From: PHAA01 sp022706565
GTDB lineage: Bacteria; Bacillota; Syntrophomonadia; Syntrophomonadales; Syntrophomonadaceae
Length of the DNA: 64,000 bases
Assembly (NCBI GenBank): GCA_040769385.1
Contig: JAXGLD010000002.1
Span: forward strand, 248,001 to 312,000
Direction of reading: 5' to 3'
Positions 26,844 to 34,677 of this stretch are shown piece after piece. The position numbers and the translations under genes were made by a program. Under the pieces are notes generated by a model. It saw nothing but the letters and a program-made list of their open reading frames with translations. It searched no databases and was not told where the DNA came from. The first letter of the stretch is position 1. Each line of letters starts with the position of its first letter.

Positions 26844-27680
26844 ATGGCAAGACAAATGACAAATCTATTTGACTCCAGTAAGTGTACCGCCTGCCGGGGA
26901 TGCTTTACTGCCTGTAAGGATTCCAATCAAATGCCGGCCCTATTCGACCGCTCTTATTTTGGAGGCCCAGGCAACGGCACTTATGATTCCAAAGACGGCG
27001 ATACCGATGCCGAAACCTTGACGATGATTCGCTTCAACGAAACCGAGGATCCAGTGGACGGCGTGCGCTGGAACTTCCTCAAATGGCAATGTATGCACTG
27101 TAACGACCCAATCTGTGCCAAGGTTTGTCCAAAATCAGCCTATACCAAACTGGACTGGGGGGCCACTTTCCATGACGAAGCGAAGTGCATTGGCTGCCAA
27201 TATTGCACCACCGCCTGTCCATTTGGCATACCCAAATATCGCAAGCGTACTGATACGATAACCAAATGCACCCTGTGTTATGAACGCGTGGCGGAAGGAC
27301 TCAGTCCGGCTTGTGCCCGGACCTGTGCGCCTGGCGCCATCAAATTCGGCTACCGGGATGAGCTGCTCGAAGAAGCCCGGGAACGAGTTAAATTCCTGCG
27401 TGTCAACGGTTTCCCCCGGGCAACCATTTATGGGGAGACGGAACTAGGTTCCGGTACCAACAAACTATATATCCTGACCGACACCCCGGACAAATTTGGC
27501 CTGCCGGTCAAGCCCCAGATTGAAGGCAATACGATCTTCTGGCAGAATTGGGTCCAGCCCTATTTCGGCTGGCTCATCCCCATTGCCCTTGGTGCATCGG
27601 CGATCAGTTTTGTCACCTCCAGAGTCATTGGCAACAAGAATAAAGCAATGGAAGGACATGCGGAAGGAGGTCATGAGTAA
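26844..27680 (+). CDS. fdhB: Formate dehydrogenase iron-sulfur subunit
   Basis: 278-residue electron-transfer subunit like FdnH. Four [4Fe-4S] sets are seen: CTACRGCFTACKD, CMHCNDPICAKVCP, CIGCQYCTTACPFG, and CTLCYE with CARTCAPG. One C-terminal membrane helix (about residues 235-256) anchors it next to the cytochrome. ATG at 26844 has AAGGAGG nine bases upstream; a TTG at 26820 lies within fdhA and is rejected. It passes electrons between FdhA and the cytochrome b subunit. No signal peptide of its own, so it is probably exported with FdhA by piggy-back Tat. Confidence 0.95.
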   Translation: MARQMTNLFDSSKCTACRGCFTACKDSNQMPALFDRSYFGGPGNGTYDSKDGDTDAETLTMIRFNETEDPVDGVRWNFLKWQCMHCNDPICAKVCPKSAYTKLDWGATFHDEAKCIGCQYCTTACPFGIPKYRKRTDTITKCTLCYERVAEGLSPACARTCAPGAIKFGYRDELLEEARERVKFLRVNGFPRATIYGETELGSGTNKLYILTDTPDKFGLPVKPQIEGNTIFWQNWVQPYFGWLIPIALGASAISFVTSRVIGNKNKAMEGHAEGGHE

Positions 27681-28366
27681 TGCAATGGATTCCGGAATAT
27701 AGAGACGATGTCCCGCGTGTAGAAAGATTTAATGCCCTTGCCCGTGTAACCCACTGGAGCCATACTGTGACCTTCCTGCTGTGTTTGTTCACTGGTTTGG
27801 CCCTGTTTCTGAGAGCCGATTGGCTGGCAGCCATATTTGGCGGATTCCGCGGCGCTGGCCTGGTCCACCGCATTGCGGCGGTAGTTATGACTGTAACGAT
27901 TTTGACCGCCATGGTAGTAGGTATCAAGGGCGTAATAGCCTGGATCAAAGACTTGCTGCGGTTTGGTCTGAACGACATCGGTTTCTTGATGAAATTCCCG
28001 CTGGAATTCCTGGGCTTCAAGGTTAAGATTCCACCCCAGACCAGGTTCAACGGTGGTGAAAAAGGAAACTCAATCGTTACCCCAACCATGGTCTTCCTGT
28101 TGATGATCAGCGGCTGGATCATCTGGTGGCCTTCCATCTGGTGGCCGGGGCTGGTAAGAGCCTCCTATTGGATTCATGATCTGGCCATGATCTTTGCTAC
28201 GGTGATGGTATGTATGCATGGTTACTTGGGTTCTTTCCACCCTGGTTCAGGTGAATCCTTCTGGGGTATGTGGAAAGGAACGGTCCGGGCTGATTGGGCC
28301 CAGCATCATCACACCATATGGTATGAAGAAACCTATGGAGACAAAGCCAAAGCCGAGGCTGAATAA
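27680..28366 (+). CDS. fdhC: Formate dehydrogenase cytochrome b subunit
   Basis: 228-residue membrane cytochrome of the FdnI type with four main helices. Candidate heme-ligand histidines occur in RVTHWSHTVTF, LVHRIAAV and the YWIHDLAMIF/VCMHGYLG helix. FHPGSGESFWGMWKGTVRADWAQHHH is the typical C-terminal loop. The ATG overlaps the fdhB stop by one base (TAATG). It links FDH to the quinone pool, so formate metabolism here is membrane-coupled. Confidence 0.93.
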   Translation: MQWIPEYRDDVPRVERFNALARVTHWSHTVTFLLCLFTGLALFLRADWLAAIFGGFRGAGLVHRIAAVVMTVTILTAMVVGIKGVIAWIKDLLRFGLNDIGFLMKFPLEFLGFKVKIPPQTRFNGGEKGNSIVTPTMVFLLMISGWIIWWPSIWWPGLVRASYWIHDLAMIFATVMVCMHGYLGSFHPGSGESFWGMWKGTVRADWAQHHHTIWYEETYGDKAKAEAE

Positions 28367-28392
28367 ACTAACAACTAAGTAAAGATAATACG

Positions 28393-28421
28393 GAACAAGG
28401 GGAGTTTACCTCCCCTTGTTC
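28393..28421 (+). other. Perfect intercistronic hairpin between fdhC and fdhE
   Basis: GAACAAGGGGAG (28393-28404), loop TTTAC, CTCCCCTTGTTC (28410-28421): a 12-bp perfect stem. No T-run follows, and the fdhE ribosome-binding site AAGGAG starts a few bases later. It fits an RNA-stability or partial-termination element better than a full terminator. Confidence 0.6.
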
Positions 28422-28440
28422 TCATAAAGGAGTGCTGAGG

Positions 28441-29271
28441 ATGAACACCAAAACCCCGGTAGATTTGCCTGAAGGTTATCTGGATTTCTACAAGAACCTG
28501 GAGTCCTGGCAAAACCAGCAACAGATCAAGCTTAAGCAGGCTTATACACCAGCCGCGATTGATGTCGTAAAGATAATGGATCAAACCAAACGTTCGGTCA
28601 TGCAGTCAATTGATTTTGAGCTGGATGCCAGTGTGTTTCGAGAAGTATATTTGGAGTTGCTGAAGTTCCTGCAAGAATCCCGTCCGGAGACGGCCGACCA
28701 GATCGAAAAAATCAGATCGGCCTCAATCCAGTTCGATTTTGAAGTTCTTCCGGTCAAGATAATGGAGGGGGATCGCCCATATTTCGCTTCTCTGGCCCAG
28801 AAGCATGAGTTGGCTGAGGAGCTCCTAGTATTTAGCGTAGATCACACCCTGCGCCCTTTCCTAAGGCTGTGGGCGGCTCCCTATCGCACCGCTTTTTCCG
28901 AAGCAGGATTCGACGCGTGGGACTTTGCCACTGTTTGCCCGTTTTGTGCCGCCAAATCCAATTTCAGCCGGGTGCGGGCAGCGGACGGCCGGCGTTTTAT
29001 GTTTTGCGATCATTGTTTCACGGAATGGGAGACGCGCAACCTCTGTTGCGTTCATTGCGGAAACAGTAACCCTCACAGCATCTCTTTCCTGACCGTGGAA
29101 GGCTTCCCCGCCTACCAGGCATATATCTGCGCGGAATGCAAGGGCTACAGTAAGAGCTTCGACGAACGCCAGAAAGCGATTCGTATCGATCCTTTCATAA
29201 CCAACATTGAGACCATATATCTGGATTTGATGGCCCAGGAGCAAGGCTATACCAGCCATGAAGAGGCTTGA
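28441..29271 (+). CDS. fdhE: Formate dehydrogenase accessory protein FdhE
   Basis: 276-residue cytoplasmic maturation factor, required for formation of active FDH in enterobacteria. The C-terminal half carries the rubredoxin-like CxxC pairs CPFCAAKS, FCDHCFTEW, CVHCGNS and CAECKGY, while the N-terminal half is helical. ATG at 28441 with AGGAG nine bases upstream. It is the last gene of the fdh cluster, after an intercistronic hairpin, which suggests lower expression than the structural subunits. A strong terminator follows. Confidence 0.92.
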   Translation: MNTKTPVDLPEGYLDFYKNLESWQNQQQIKLKQAYTPAAIDVVKIMDQTKRSVMQSIDFELDASVFREVYLELLKFLQESRPETADQIEKIRSASIQFDFEVLPVKIMEGDRPYFASLAQKHELAEELLVFSVDHTLRPFLRLWAAPYRTAFSEAGFDAWDFATVCPFCAAKSNFSRVRAADGRRFMFCDHCFTEWETRNLCCVHCGNSNPHSISFLTVEGFPAYQAYICAECKGYSKSFDERQKAIRIDPFITNIETIYLDLMAQEQGYTSHEEA

Positions 29272-29342
29272 TTGCAATGACTCTGCCGGGGTATTGCAGG
29301 CTTTTTCATCCATAGAATGTGAACAACAGTATTCTACGAGCA

Positions 29343-29375
29343 AAAACCGGGCGTTACGTGCCCGGTTTTATTTTT
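29343..29375. terminator. Bidirectional terminator between fdhE and mtaD
   Basis: AAAACCGGGC (29343-29352), 7-base loop, GCCCGGTTTT (29360-29369), then ATTTTT. A-rich upstream and T-rich downstream flanks allow function on both strands of this convergent pair. Confidence 0.85.
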
Positions 29376-29479
29376 CATATTTATTTAAGCATTACTCGCA
29401 CTTATCAAGCTTACTCATTGATTACAACCGGCTTGACTGTTCGTGGTGGTGAGCTGTCACGCTTACTCACCTGCCATGC

Positions 29480-30772
29480 TCATCTGGTCATCAGCTGGGC
29501 CGCGGTATACTTGGCCCGCTCCAGCACCTCTTCCTCGTCAAATGATCTGATAACCCGGTTATGCATGACAATCTGACCATCTATGATGACAGTGTCGACG
29601 TCGGCAGCCTGACCGGAATAGACCAGATTGGCGATGATGTCGTATCGGGGTATAAAGTGGGGTCCGTCTACCTTACAAAGGATCAGGTCAGCCTTCTTGC
29701 CCGCTTCCAATGTGCCAATATCATCTGCCAGGCCTAGGGCTTGGGCTCCATTAAGGGTAGCCATCTGGAGCGCCTGGTAGGCCGGCAGTATGGTAGGATC
29801 CATAGAGTTGACTTTATGCAGAAGGGCGCAGCTGTGCATCTCTTGCCTCATGTCCAGGTCGTTGTTGCTGGACGCACCATCCGTGCCCAGAGCCACCGTC
29901 ACCCCGGCCTGCAGGAGTCTGGGTACCGGAGCTATGCCGCTCGCTAATTTCATATTGCTCTCCGGATTGTGGGCCACCCCCACCCGTTTGCGGGCAAGTA
30001 TCTCAATATCTTCATCATTGAGGTGAACACAGTGAGCTGCCAGGACCGGGTGTTCGAACAGGCCCAGGCTATCCATGTGGGCAACCGGTGTCAAACCGTA
30101 AGTACGCAGACTGTCGGCCACCTCGGAAGCTGTTTCTGCCAAGTGGATATGCATTCCTACCCCCAGTTCGCCGGCCAGGTCAGCAACCTGGCGCAGATAC
30201 TCTGGCGGGCAGGTGTAAGGTGCGTGCGGGCCTAGATTAAATCTTACCCGGCTGTGGTTCGATTTGTTCCAATGTTGTACAAGTTCCCGGCTTTCAGCCA
30301 GGGCCTTGTCAGCATCAGGTCCCACGCCTATCAGACCGCGGGACAGCAAGGCCCTGATTCCAGTCTGTTCTGCGGCCTCTGCTACCCGGTCCATAAAGAA
30401 ATACATATCCGCAAAACAGGTGGTACCCGACCGGATCATTTCCACAATCGCCAGCATAGTCCCCCAATACACATCTTCCGCGGTCAGCTTGGCTTCCAGG
30501 GGCCAGATCTTTTTCTCCAGCCAATCCATCAGCGGCATATCGTCGGCATAACCGCGCAGCAGGGTCATAGCCGCGTGGGTATGGGCGTTGACAAAGCCGG
30601 GCAAGGCAACCAGATTGGTGCCGTCTATTATCCGCTCGTAATCGCCTGCCGGTGCCTGTCCCGCGGCCACCTGCTTGATTTCATCGCCGGCTATCTCCAG
30701 GTAACCTTTCTCGATGATGAAATTATCAGCGGTCATGGGAATGATGCCGATATTCTTGATCAGAAAACTCAT
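29480..30772 (-). CDS. mtaD: 5-methylthioadenosine/S-adenosylhomocysteine deaminase (amidohydrolase)
   Basis: 430-residue amidohydrolase of the MtaD/TrzN group, deaminating MTA, SAH or 5'-deoxyadenosine to the inosine forms. Metal-site motifs are NAHTHAAMTLLRG, HIHLAET, HCVH and GTDGASSNNDLDM. ATG at 30772 is preceded by GGAGG. It follows the class II aldolase by 44 bases at the end of mtnP-mtnA-aldolase-mtaD. The context supports a role in clearing SAM by-products, which would be plentiful in an anaerobe with many radical SAM enzymes. Exact substrate preference cannot be read from sequence. Confidence 0.88.
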   Translation of the reverse strand: MSFLIKNIGIIPMTADNFIIEKGYLEIAGDEIKQVAAGQAPAGDYERIIDGTNLVALPGFVNAHTHAAMTLLRGYADDMPLMDWLEKKIWPLEAKLTAEDVYWGTMLAIVEMIRSGTTCFADMYFFMDRVAEAAEQTGIRALLSRGLIGVGPDADKALAESRELVQHWNKSNHSRVRFNLGPHAPYTCPPEYLRQVADLAGELGVGMHIHLAETASEVADSLRTYGLTPVAHMDSLGLFEHPVLAAHCVHLNDEDIEILARKRVGVAHNPESNMKLASGIAPVPRLLQAGVTVALGTDGASSNNDLDMRQEMHSCALLHKVNSMDPTILPAYQALQMATLNGAQALGLADDIGTLEAGKKADLILCKVDGPHFIPRYDIIANLVYSGQAADVDTVIIDGQIVMHNRVIRSFDEEEVLERAKYTAAQLMTR

Positions 30773-30816
30773 AAAGCGCCTCCTGTCGGTATTATTCTTT
30801 AAGGCAACAACCTTGG

Positions 30817-31467
30817 CTATTCTTTCGTTTGTCCGTAGGCAGCAAAACCCCGGTGCAACTTTTCTATCTCAGCGGGGTCGAGAGCACGGACCTGCCCCAG
30901 GCTCTGGGCCAGCAAGGCGATGCGCGCAGTTTCCTCCGCGATATAACAAACCCGCAGGGCTTCTTCTATGTTCCTTCCTACCCCCACCATACCGTGATTG
31001 GCCATTAATACCGCCACTCCCGAACCAAGGGTCTGGACGACATTGTCAGCCAACCGGGCGGTCCCACAAATGGCATAAGGCGCGGTCTTGATCTCATGGC
31101 CGATAACCTGAGCGGTTTCCTCCAGGATAACCGGGACTGGCAATCCGGCTACCGCAAAGGCAGTCAGATAAGGGCTGTGCACGTGTACTATTGCATTGAC
31201 ATCAGATCGCTGCTGGTATATTCGCACATGGGTGGGTGTCTCCACCGAAGGCTTCCATATACCCTCCACGGTTGTGCCGGACCAGTCCACCATGACAATA
31301 TCCTCGATAGTCATGGTATCGTATTTCATGCCGCTGGGGGTAATCAGAAGATATGGTTTGTCAGGTACTCTCACGCTGACGTTACCCCAGGTGCCGACCA
31401 CCATTTTGGTTCGGGCAATAGTCTGGGCAGCCCTCAAGACGTCCTGGCGCTGTTGTAGATATTGCAT
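30817..31467 (-). CDS. Class II aldolase/adducin-family protein, probable DHAP-shunt aldolase
   Basis: 216-residue zinc aldolase of the fuculose-1-phosphate aldolase family. It shows TWGNVSVR, an acidic residue in VETPTH, the metal pair in HVHSPY and the third histidine in ANHGMVG. The gene starts four bases after mtnA. In the known DHAP shunt an enzyme of this family splits 5-methylthioribulose-1-phosphate or 5-deoxyribulose-1-phosphate into DHAP plus an aldehyde. Location and family both favour that role. MtnB dehydratase belongs to the same superfamily and cannot be excluded, but no other methionine-salvage genes (mtnC/D/E) are nearby. ATG at 31467 with AAGGAAAG upstream. Confidence 0.82.
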   Translation of the reverse strand: MQYLQQRQDVLRAAQTIARTKMVVGTWGNVSVRVPDKPYLLITPSGMKYDTMTIEDIVMVDWSGTTVEGIWKPSVETPTHVRIYQQRSDVNAIVHVHSPYLTAFAVAGLPVPVILEETAQVIGHEIKTAPYAICGTARLADNVVQTLGSGVAVLMANHGMVGVGRNIEEALRVCYIAEETARIALLAQSLGQVRALDPAEIEKLHRGFAAYGQTKE

Positions 31468-31471
31468 ATGG

Positions 31472-32506
31472 TCACTTTCCTTTAACCTTTATTAGACTAT
31501 CTATATAAGGCGGTTTTATAACTCCTGCCTCGGTGATGATCCCGGTTATCAATTTACTGGGGGTCACATCGAAGGCAGGATTATAGACCTCGACTTCCGG
31601 CACCGTAATGTAAATCCCGCCTATTTGACGCACTTCATCCCGGCCGCGTTCCTCGATGGGAATCTGCTGGCCGGATTTAATGTTCATATCCACGGTAGAT
31701 AGAGGCGCCGCAATATAAAAAGGTATGTTATGGTAGGCGGCCAATACTGCCAAGGCGTAGGTGCCAATCTTGTTGGCCGTGTCTCCATTGGCGGCGATCC
31801 GGTCGGCTCCCGCTACCACCACATCAACCTTGCCTTGTTGCATAATTGAGGCAGCCATGCTATCAGTTATCAAACTAACCGGAATCTCATCCTGCTGCAG
31901 CTCCCAGATAGTGAGCCGGGATCCCTGCAGTACCGGTCGGGTTTCACAAACCCATACCTTTTCGATGCGCTTGACTCGGTGAGCTGAACGGATCACGCCC
32001 AGAGCGGTCCCATATCCACAGGTCGCCAAGGCCCCGGCGTTGCATATGGTGAGCACCCGGGCGCTGTCGGGCAGCACATGTACACCCTGCTCACCCATGG
32101 TTAGGTTGGTTTGGATATCTTCAGCGCATATCTGCTCGGCTTCCTGCCATAACCGTTTTCTCAATTGGTCCGCGGAATTGTCTGGTCCTAACTCAAAAAC
32201 CTGTTTCATTCGGTCTATGGCCCAAAACAGATTGACCGCAGTGGGCCGGGAATTGGCAAAAGACCTGATTACTTCTTCCCAATAGAGCAACCGCTGGTCA
32301 GGGTCATCCGGGCAGGAATCCATAGCCAGAGCAATCCCGTACGCGGCCGTCACGCCTATCAGAGGAGCACCCCGAACTTTTAGTTCCTTGATGGCTGTCA
32401 CGACTTCCCGGTAGTCTGATAAACACTCGTATTCAGACCGGTGGGGAAGAAGATTCTGATTCAGAACGCAAACAGCCCCGTTTTTCCTATAAATAGTCCT
32501 GATCAT
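31472..32506 (-). CDS. mtnA: Methylthioribose-1-phosphate isomerase
   Basis: 344-residue eIF2B-like sugar-phosphate isomerase that converts MTR-1-P to MTRu-1-P (or the 5-deoxyribose analogue). Signatures are VRGAPLIGVTAAYGIAL, ICNAGALATCGYGTALGVIR, ETRPVLQGSRLT and VVAGADRIAANGDTANKIGTY with the catalytic Asp. ATG at 32506 overlaps the mtnP TGA as ATGA; a longer in-frame start at 32551 lies inside mtnP and is rejected. Operates between MtnP and the class II aldolase. Confidence 0.94.
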   Translation of the reverse strand: MIRTIYRKNGAVCVLNQNLLPHRSEYECLSDYREVVTAIKELKVRGAPLIGVTAAYGIALAMDSCPDDPDQRLLYWEEVIRSFANSRPTAVNLFWAIDRMKQVFELGPDNSADQLRKRLWQEAEQICAEDIQTNLTMGEQGVHVLPDSARVLTICNAGALATCGYGTALGVIRSAHRVKRIEKVWVCETRPVLQGSRLTIWELQQDEIPVSLITDSMAASIMQQGKVDVVVAGADRIAANGDTANKIGTYALAVLAAYHNIPFYIAAPLSTVDMNIKSGQQIPIEERGRDEVRQIGGIYITVPEVEVYNPAFDVTPSKLITGIITEAGVIKPPYIDSLIKVKGK

Positions 32507-33297
32507 GATTCGCTTAGTCCGCCTTGTTGCGGGATACCGCTGCAAGCACAATTGCGCGGTCCATCCAAGTATTTAAGACTCTCCATCATGAGGTAGCGGA
32601 CGTCATGGAGACTGTTCTTCATTACCTGCACCACCTCGGAATGGGTAAGGATGTGAGGAGAGATCCCGGCAGCGTGGTTGGTTATAATCGAAATGTTGGC
32701 GTAGCAAATGCCTAATTCCCGGGCCAGGCATACTTCCGGCACACTGGTCATCCCTACCAGGTTCCCGCCCAGCATCTTGAACATATTGATTTCAGCCGCA
32801 GTCTCGAAGCGCGGGCCTTCAGTGCACACGTAGGTACCCCCATTGTGTATCTTCAGTCCAATCTCCTGGCCGGCCTCCTCGATGGCTTGCCTGACGAAAG
32901 GACAGTAAGGCACAGTCATATCACAGTGAACCACTGGCTGATCGCCGCCTTCGAAAAAACTGGTTTTCCGGGTCTTGGTGAAGTCCAGGAATTGGTCGGC
33001 CAGGACATATTCACCTGGCCGGCGGTCCAGGTGCAGTGACCCGACCGCGGCTGTCGCTATTATGATCTCCACCCCCAACTGTTTGAGGGCCATGATATTG
33101 GCCCGGTAATTAACTAGATGGGGCGGAACGTTGTGCTTCACTCCATGGCGAGTGATGAAAGCCACTTCCTGGCCGTCATTCTTGCCGATAACTACACGGG
33201 CTTCGCCAAATGGGGTCATTTCGGTAATTTCTCGGGTTTCCTCCATTAGCCGGGGGTTATAGATGCCGGTGCCCCCTATTAAACCAATTCTGGGCAT
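32503..33297 (-). CDS. mtnP: 5'-methylthioadenosine phosphorylase family protein
   Basis: 264-residue purine nucleoside phosphorylase family 2 enzyme. IGLIGGTGIYNP, ITRHGVKHNVPPHLVNYRANI, TEGPRFETAAEI and GMTSVPEVCLARE are the MTAP signatures. It phosphorolyses MTA or 5'-deoxyadenosine (or the inosines made by MtaD) to the base plus ribose-1-phosphate product. ATG at 33297 has TGAGGTAA upstream. It follows ftsY by 28 bases, so the salvage genes may share a transcript with the division/secretion genes. An odd cysteine-containing C-terminal tail (NCACSGIPQ) ends the protein. Confidence 0.93.
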   Translation of the reverse strand: MPRIGLIGGTGIYNPRLMEETREITEMTPFGEARVVIGKNDGQEVAFITRHGVKHNVPPHLVNYRANIMALKQLGVEIIIATAAVGSLHLDRRPGEYVLADQFLDFTKTRKTSFFEGGDQPVVHCDMTVPYCPFVRQAIEEAGQEIGLKIHNGGTYVCTEGPRFETAAEINMFKMLGGNLVGMTSVPEVCLARELGICYANISIITNHAAGISPHILTHSEVVQVMKNSLHDVRYLMMESLKYLDGPRNCACSGIPQQGGLSES

Positions 33298-33325
33298 GTA
33301 TTATTACCTCACTTTCAGGTATCTA

Positions 33326-34636
33326 TTATTTTTCGAACAAAGCCTGGGCAAAGATGTCCGGGGAGAAATCGCGCAGGTCTTCAAGGGTCTCCCCAATACC
33401 CACCATCTTGACCGGGATATCAAGTTCCTTGGCAACGGCTATCACTATGCCGCCTTTGGCGGTACCATCCAATTTGGTCAGGATGATCCCGGTAACCCCG
33501 GTGGCTTCTCTGAATATCTTGGCTTGGCTGATCGCATTCTGGCCGGTGGTAGCGTCCAGGACCAGCAGGACTTCCTGAGGCGCGTCCGGCAGTTCCCTTT
33601 CTATAACCCGCCTTACTTTACCGATCTCTTTCATCAGATTGGTCTTGTTCTGCAGGCGCCCGGCGGTGTCGACTATCAACACGTCGGCTTTGCGGGCTCG
33701 AGCCGCGCTAATGGCATCATATACTACCGCTCCCGGATCGGAACCTTCCTGGTGCTTGATCAATTCCACCCCGACTCGATCTGCCCATATCTGTAACTGG
33801 TCGATTGCCGCTGCCCTGAAGGTATCACCGGCTGCCAGCATGACTTGGTGGTTTTCATTTTTCAGCCGGTAAGCCATCTTGGCTATGGAAGTAGTTTTTC
33901 CGGCTCCATTGACACCGACTACCAATATGACCGCTGGTTTATCCCCGGTAATCTTGAGGGGTTCGGGATTGGATCCCAGCAACTGGGTGATTTCGTTCTT
34001 GATTAGCCCGGTCACTTCTTCCGGGTCTTTGATCTTCTGCTTGGCTGCTGCCGACCTGATCTTGTCAACCAGTTCCAGGGAAGTGTTCATGCCCACGTCG
34101 GCTTGAATCAGAATGTCCTCCAATTCCTCCCAAAACTCATCGTCCAATTTTCGGGAGCTCTTAATCAGGTGGTCGATTTTGTCCCCTATGTTTTTGCGGG
34201 TCTTGGTGAGCCCCAGCTTAAACCTGTCCATCAAGCTGACTTTGGCTTTTCGGGAACCCTCCAAAACCTCCTCGTCCTGTAGGTCTTTAGAATCAGGTTC
34301 AGCTTCATTCTGCTCAGGAATTTCCTTCCGCCCTGGTATGAGTTTGTGTAAAATAGATGGGCGTTGGCTTTCGGTTGCCCCGATCTCCTCTGTGGCCTCC
34401 TCTAGAGGTTCCGGTTCATCCAGCTCTTGGTTAGGTGATTCAGGAACCTCCGCTTCGCTGCTCTCTTCCCTTTTTCCCCGTTTCCATTTGTCAAAAAAAG
34501 AAGCCCGGGAACTGCCTTCGGGGACAGGTTCGTTCCCCTCGGTAGAGTTTTCGCTGTCCACCTCCAGGCTTTCAGCCGGCGCGCTGACCTCATCTTCTTC
34601 CTTCCTGGAGCATTTGAATTTATCAAAAAGTGCCAC
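33326..34636 (-). CDS. ftsY: Signal recognition particle receptor FtsY
   Basis: 436-residue SRP-receptor GTPase that docks ribosome-SRP complexes at the membrane. The first 140 or so residues are strongly acidic and low in complexity, as in many FtsY A-domains. The NG domain follows with GVNGAGKTTSIAKMA (G1), DTFRAAA, DTAGRLQNK (G3) and TKLDGTAKGG (G4/G5). Start is GTG at 34636 behind AGGTGA. It follows smc by 41 bases, the usual Firmicute order rnc-smc-ftsY. Confidence 0.96.
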   Translation of the reverse strand: MALFDKFKCSRKEEDEVSAPAESLEVDSENSTEGNEPVPEGSSRASFFDKWKRGKREESSEAEVPESPNQELDEPEPLEEATEEIGATESQRPSILHKLIPGRKEIPEQNEAEPDSKDLQDEEVLEGSRKAKVSLMDRFKLGLTKTRKNIGDKIDHLIKSSRKLDDEFWEELEDILIQADVGMNTSLELVDKIRSAAAKQKIKDPEEVTGLIKNEITQLLGSNPEPLKITGDKPAVILVVGVNGAGKTTSIAKMAYRLKNENHQVMLAAGDTFRAAAIDQLQIWADRVGVELIKHQEGSDPGAVVYDAISAARARKADVLIVDTAGRLQNKTNLMKEIGKVRRVIERELPDAPQEVLLVLDATTGQNAISQAKIFREATGVTGIILTKLDGTAKGGIVIAVAKELDIPVKMVGIGETLEDLRDFSPDIFAQALFEK

Positions 34637-34677
34637 TATTTCACCTGCCTAAAACAATAATCGTGTTATTATCGGGT

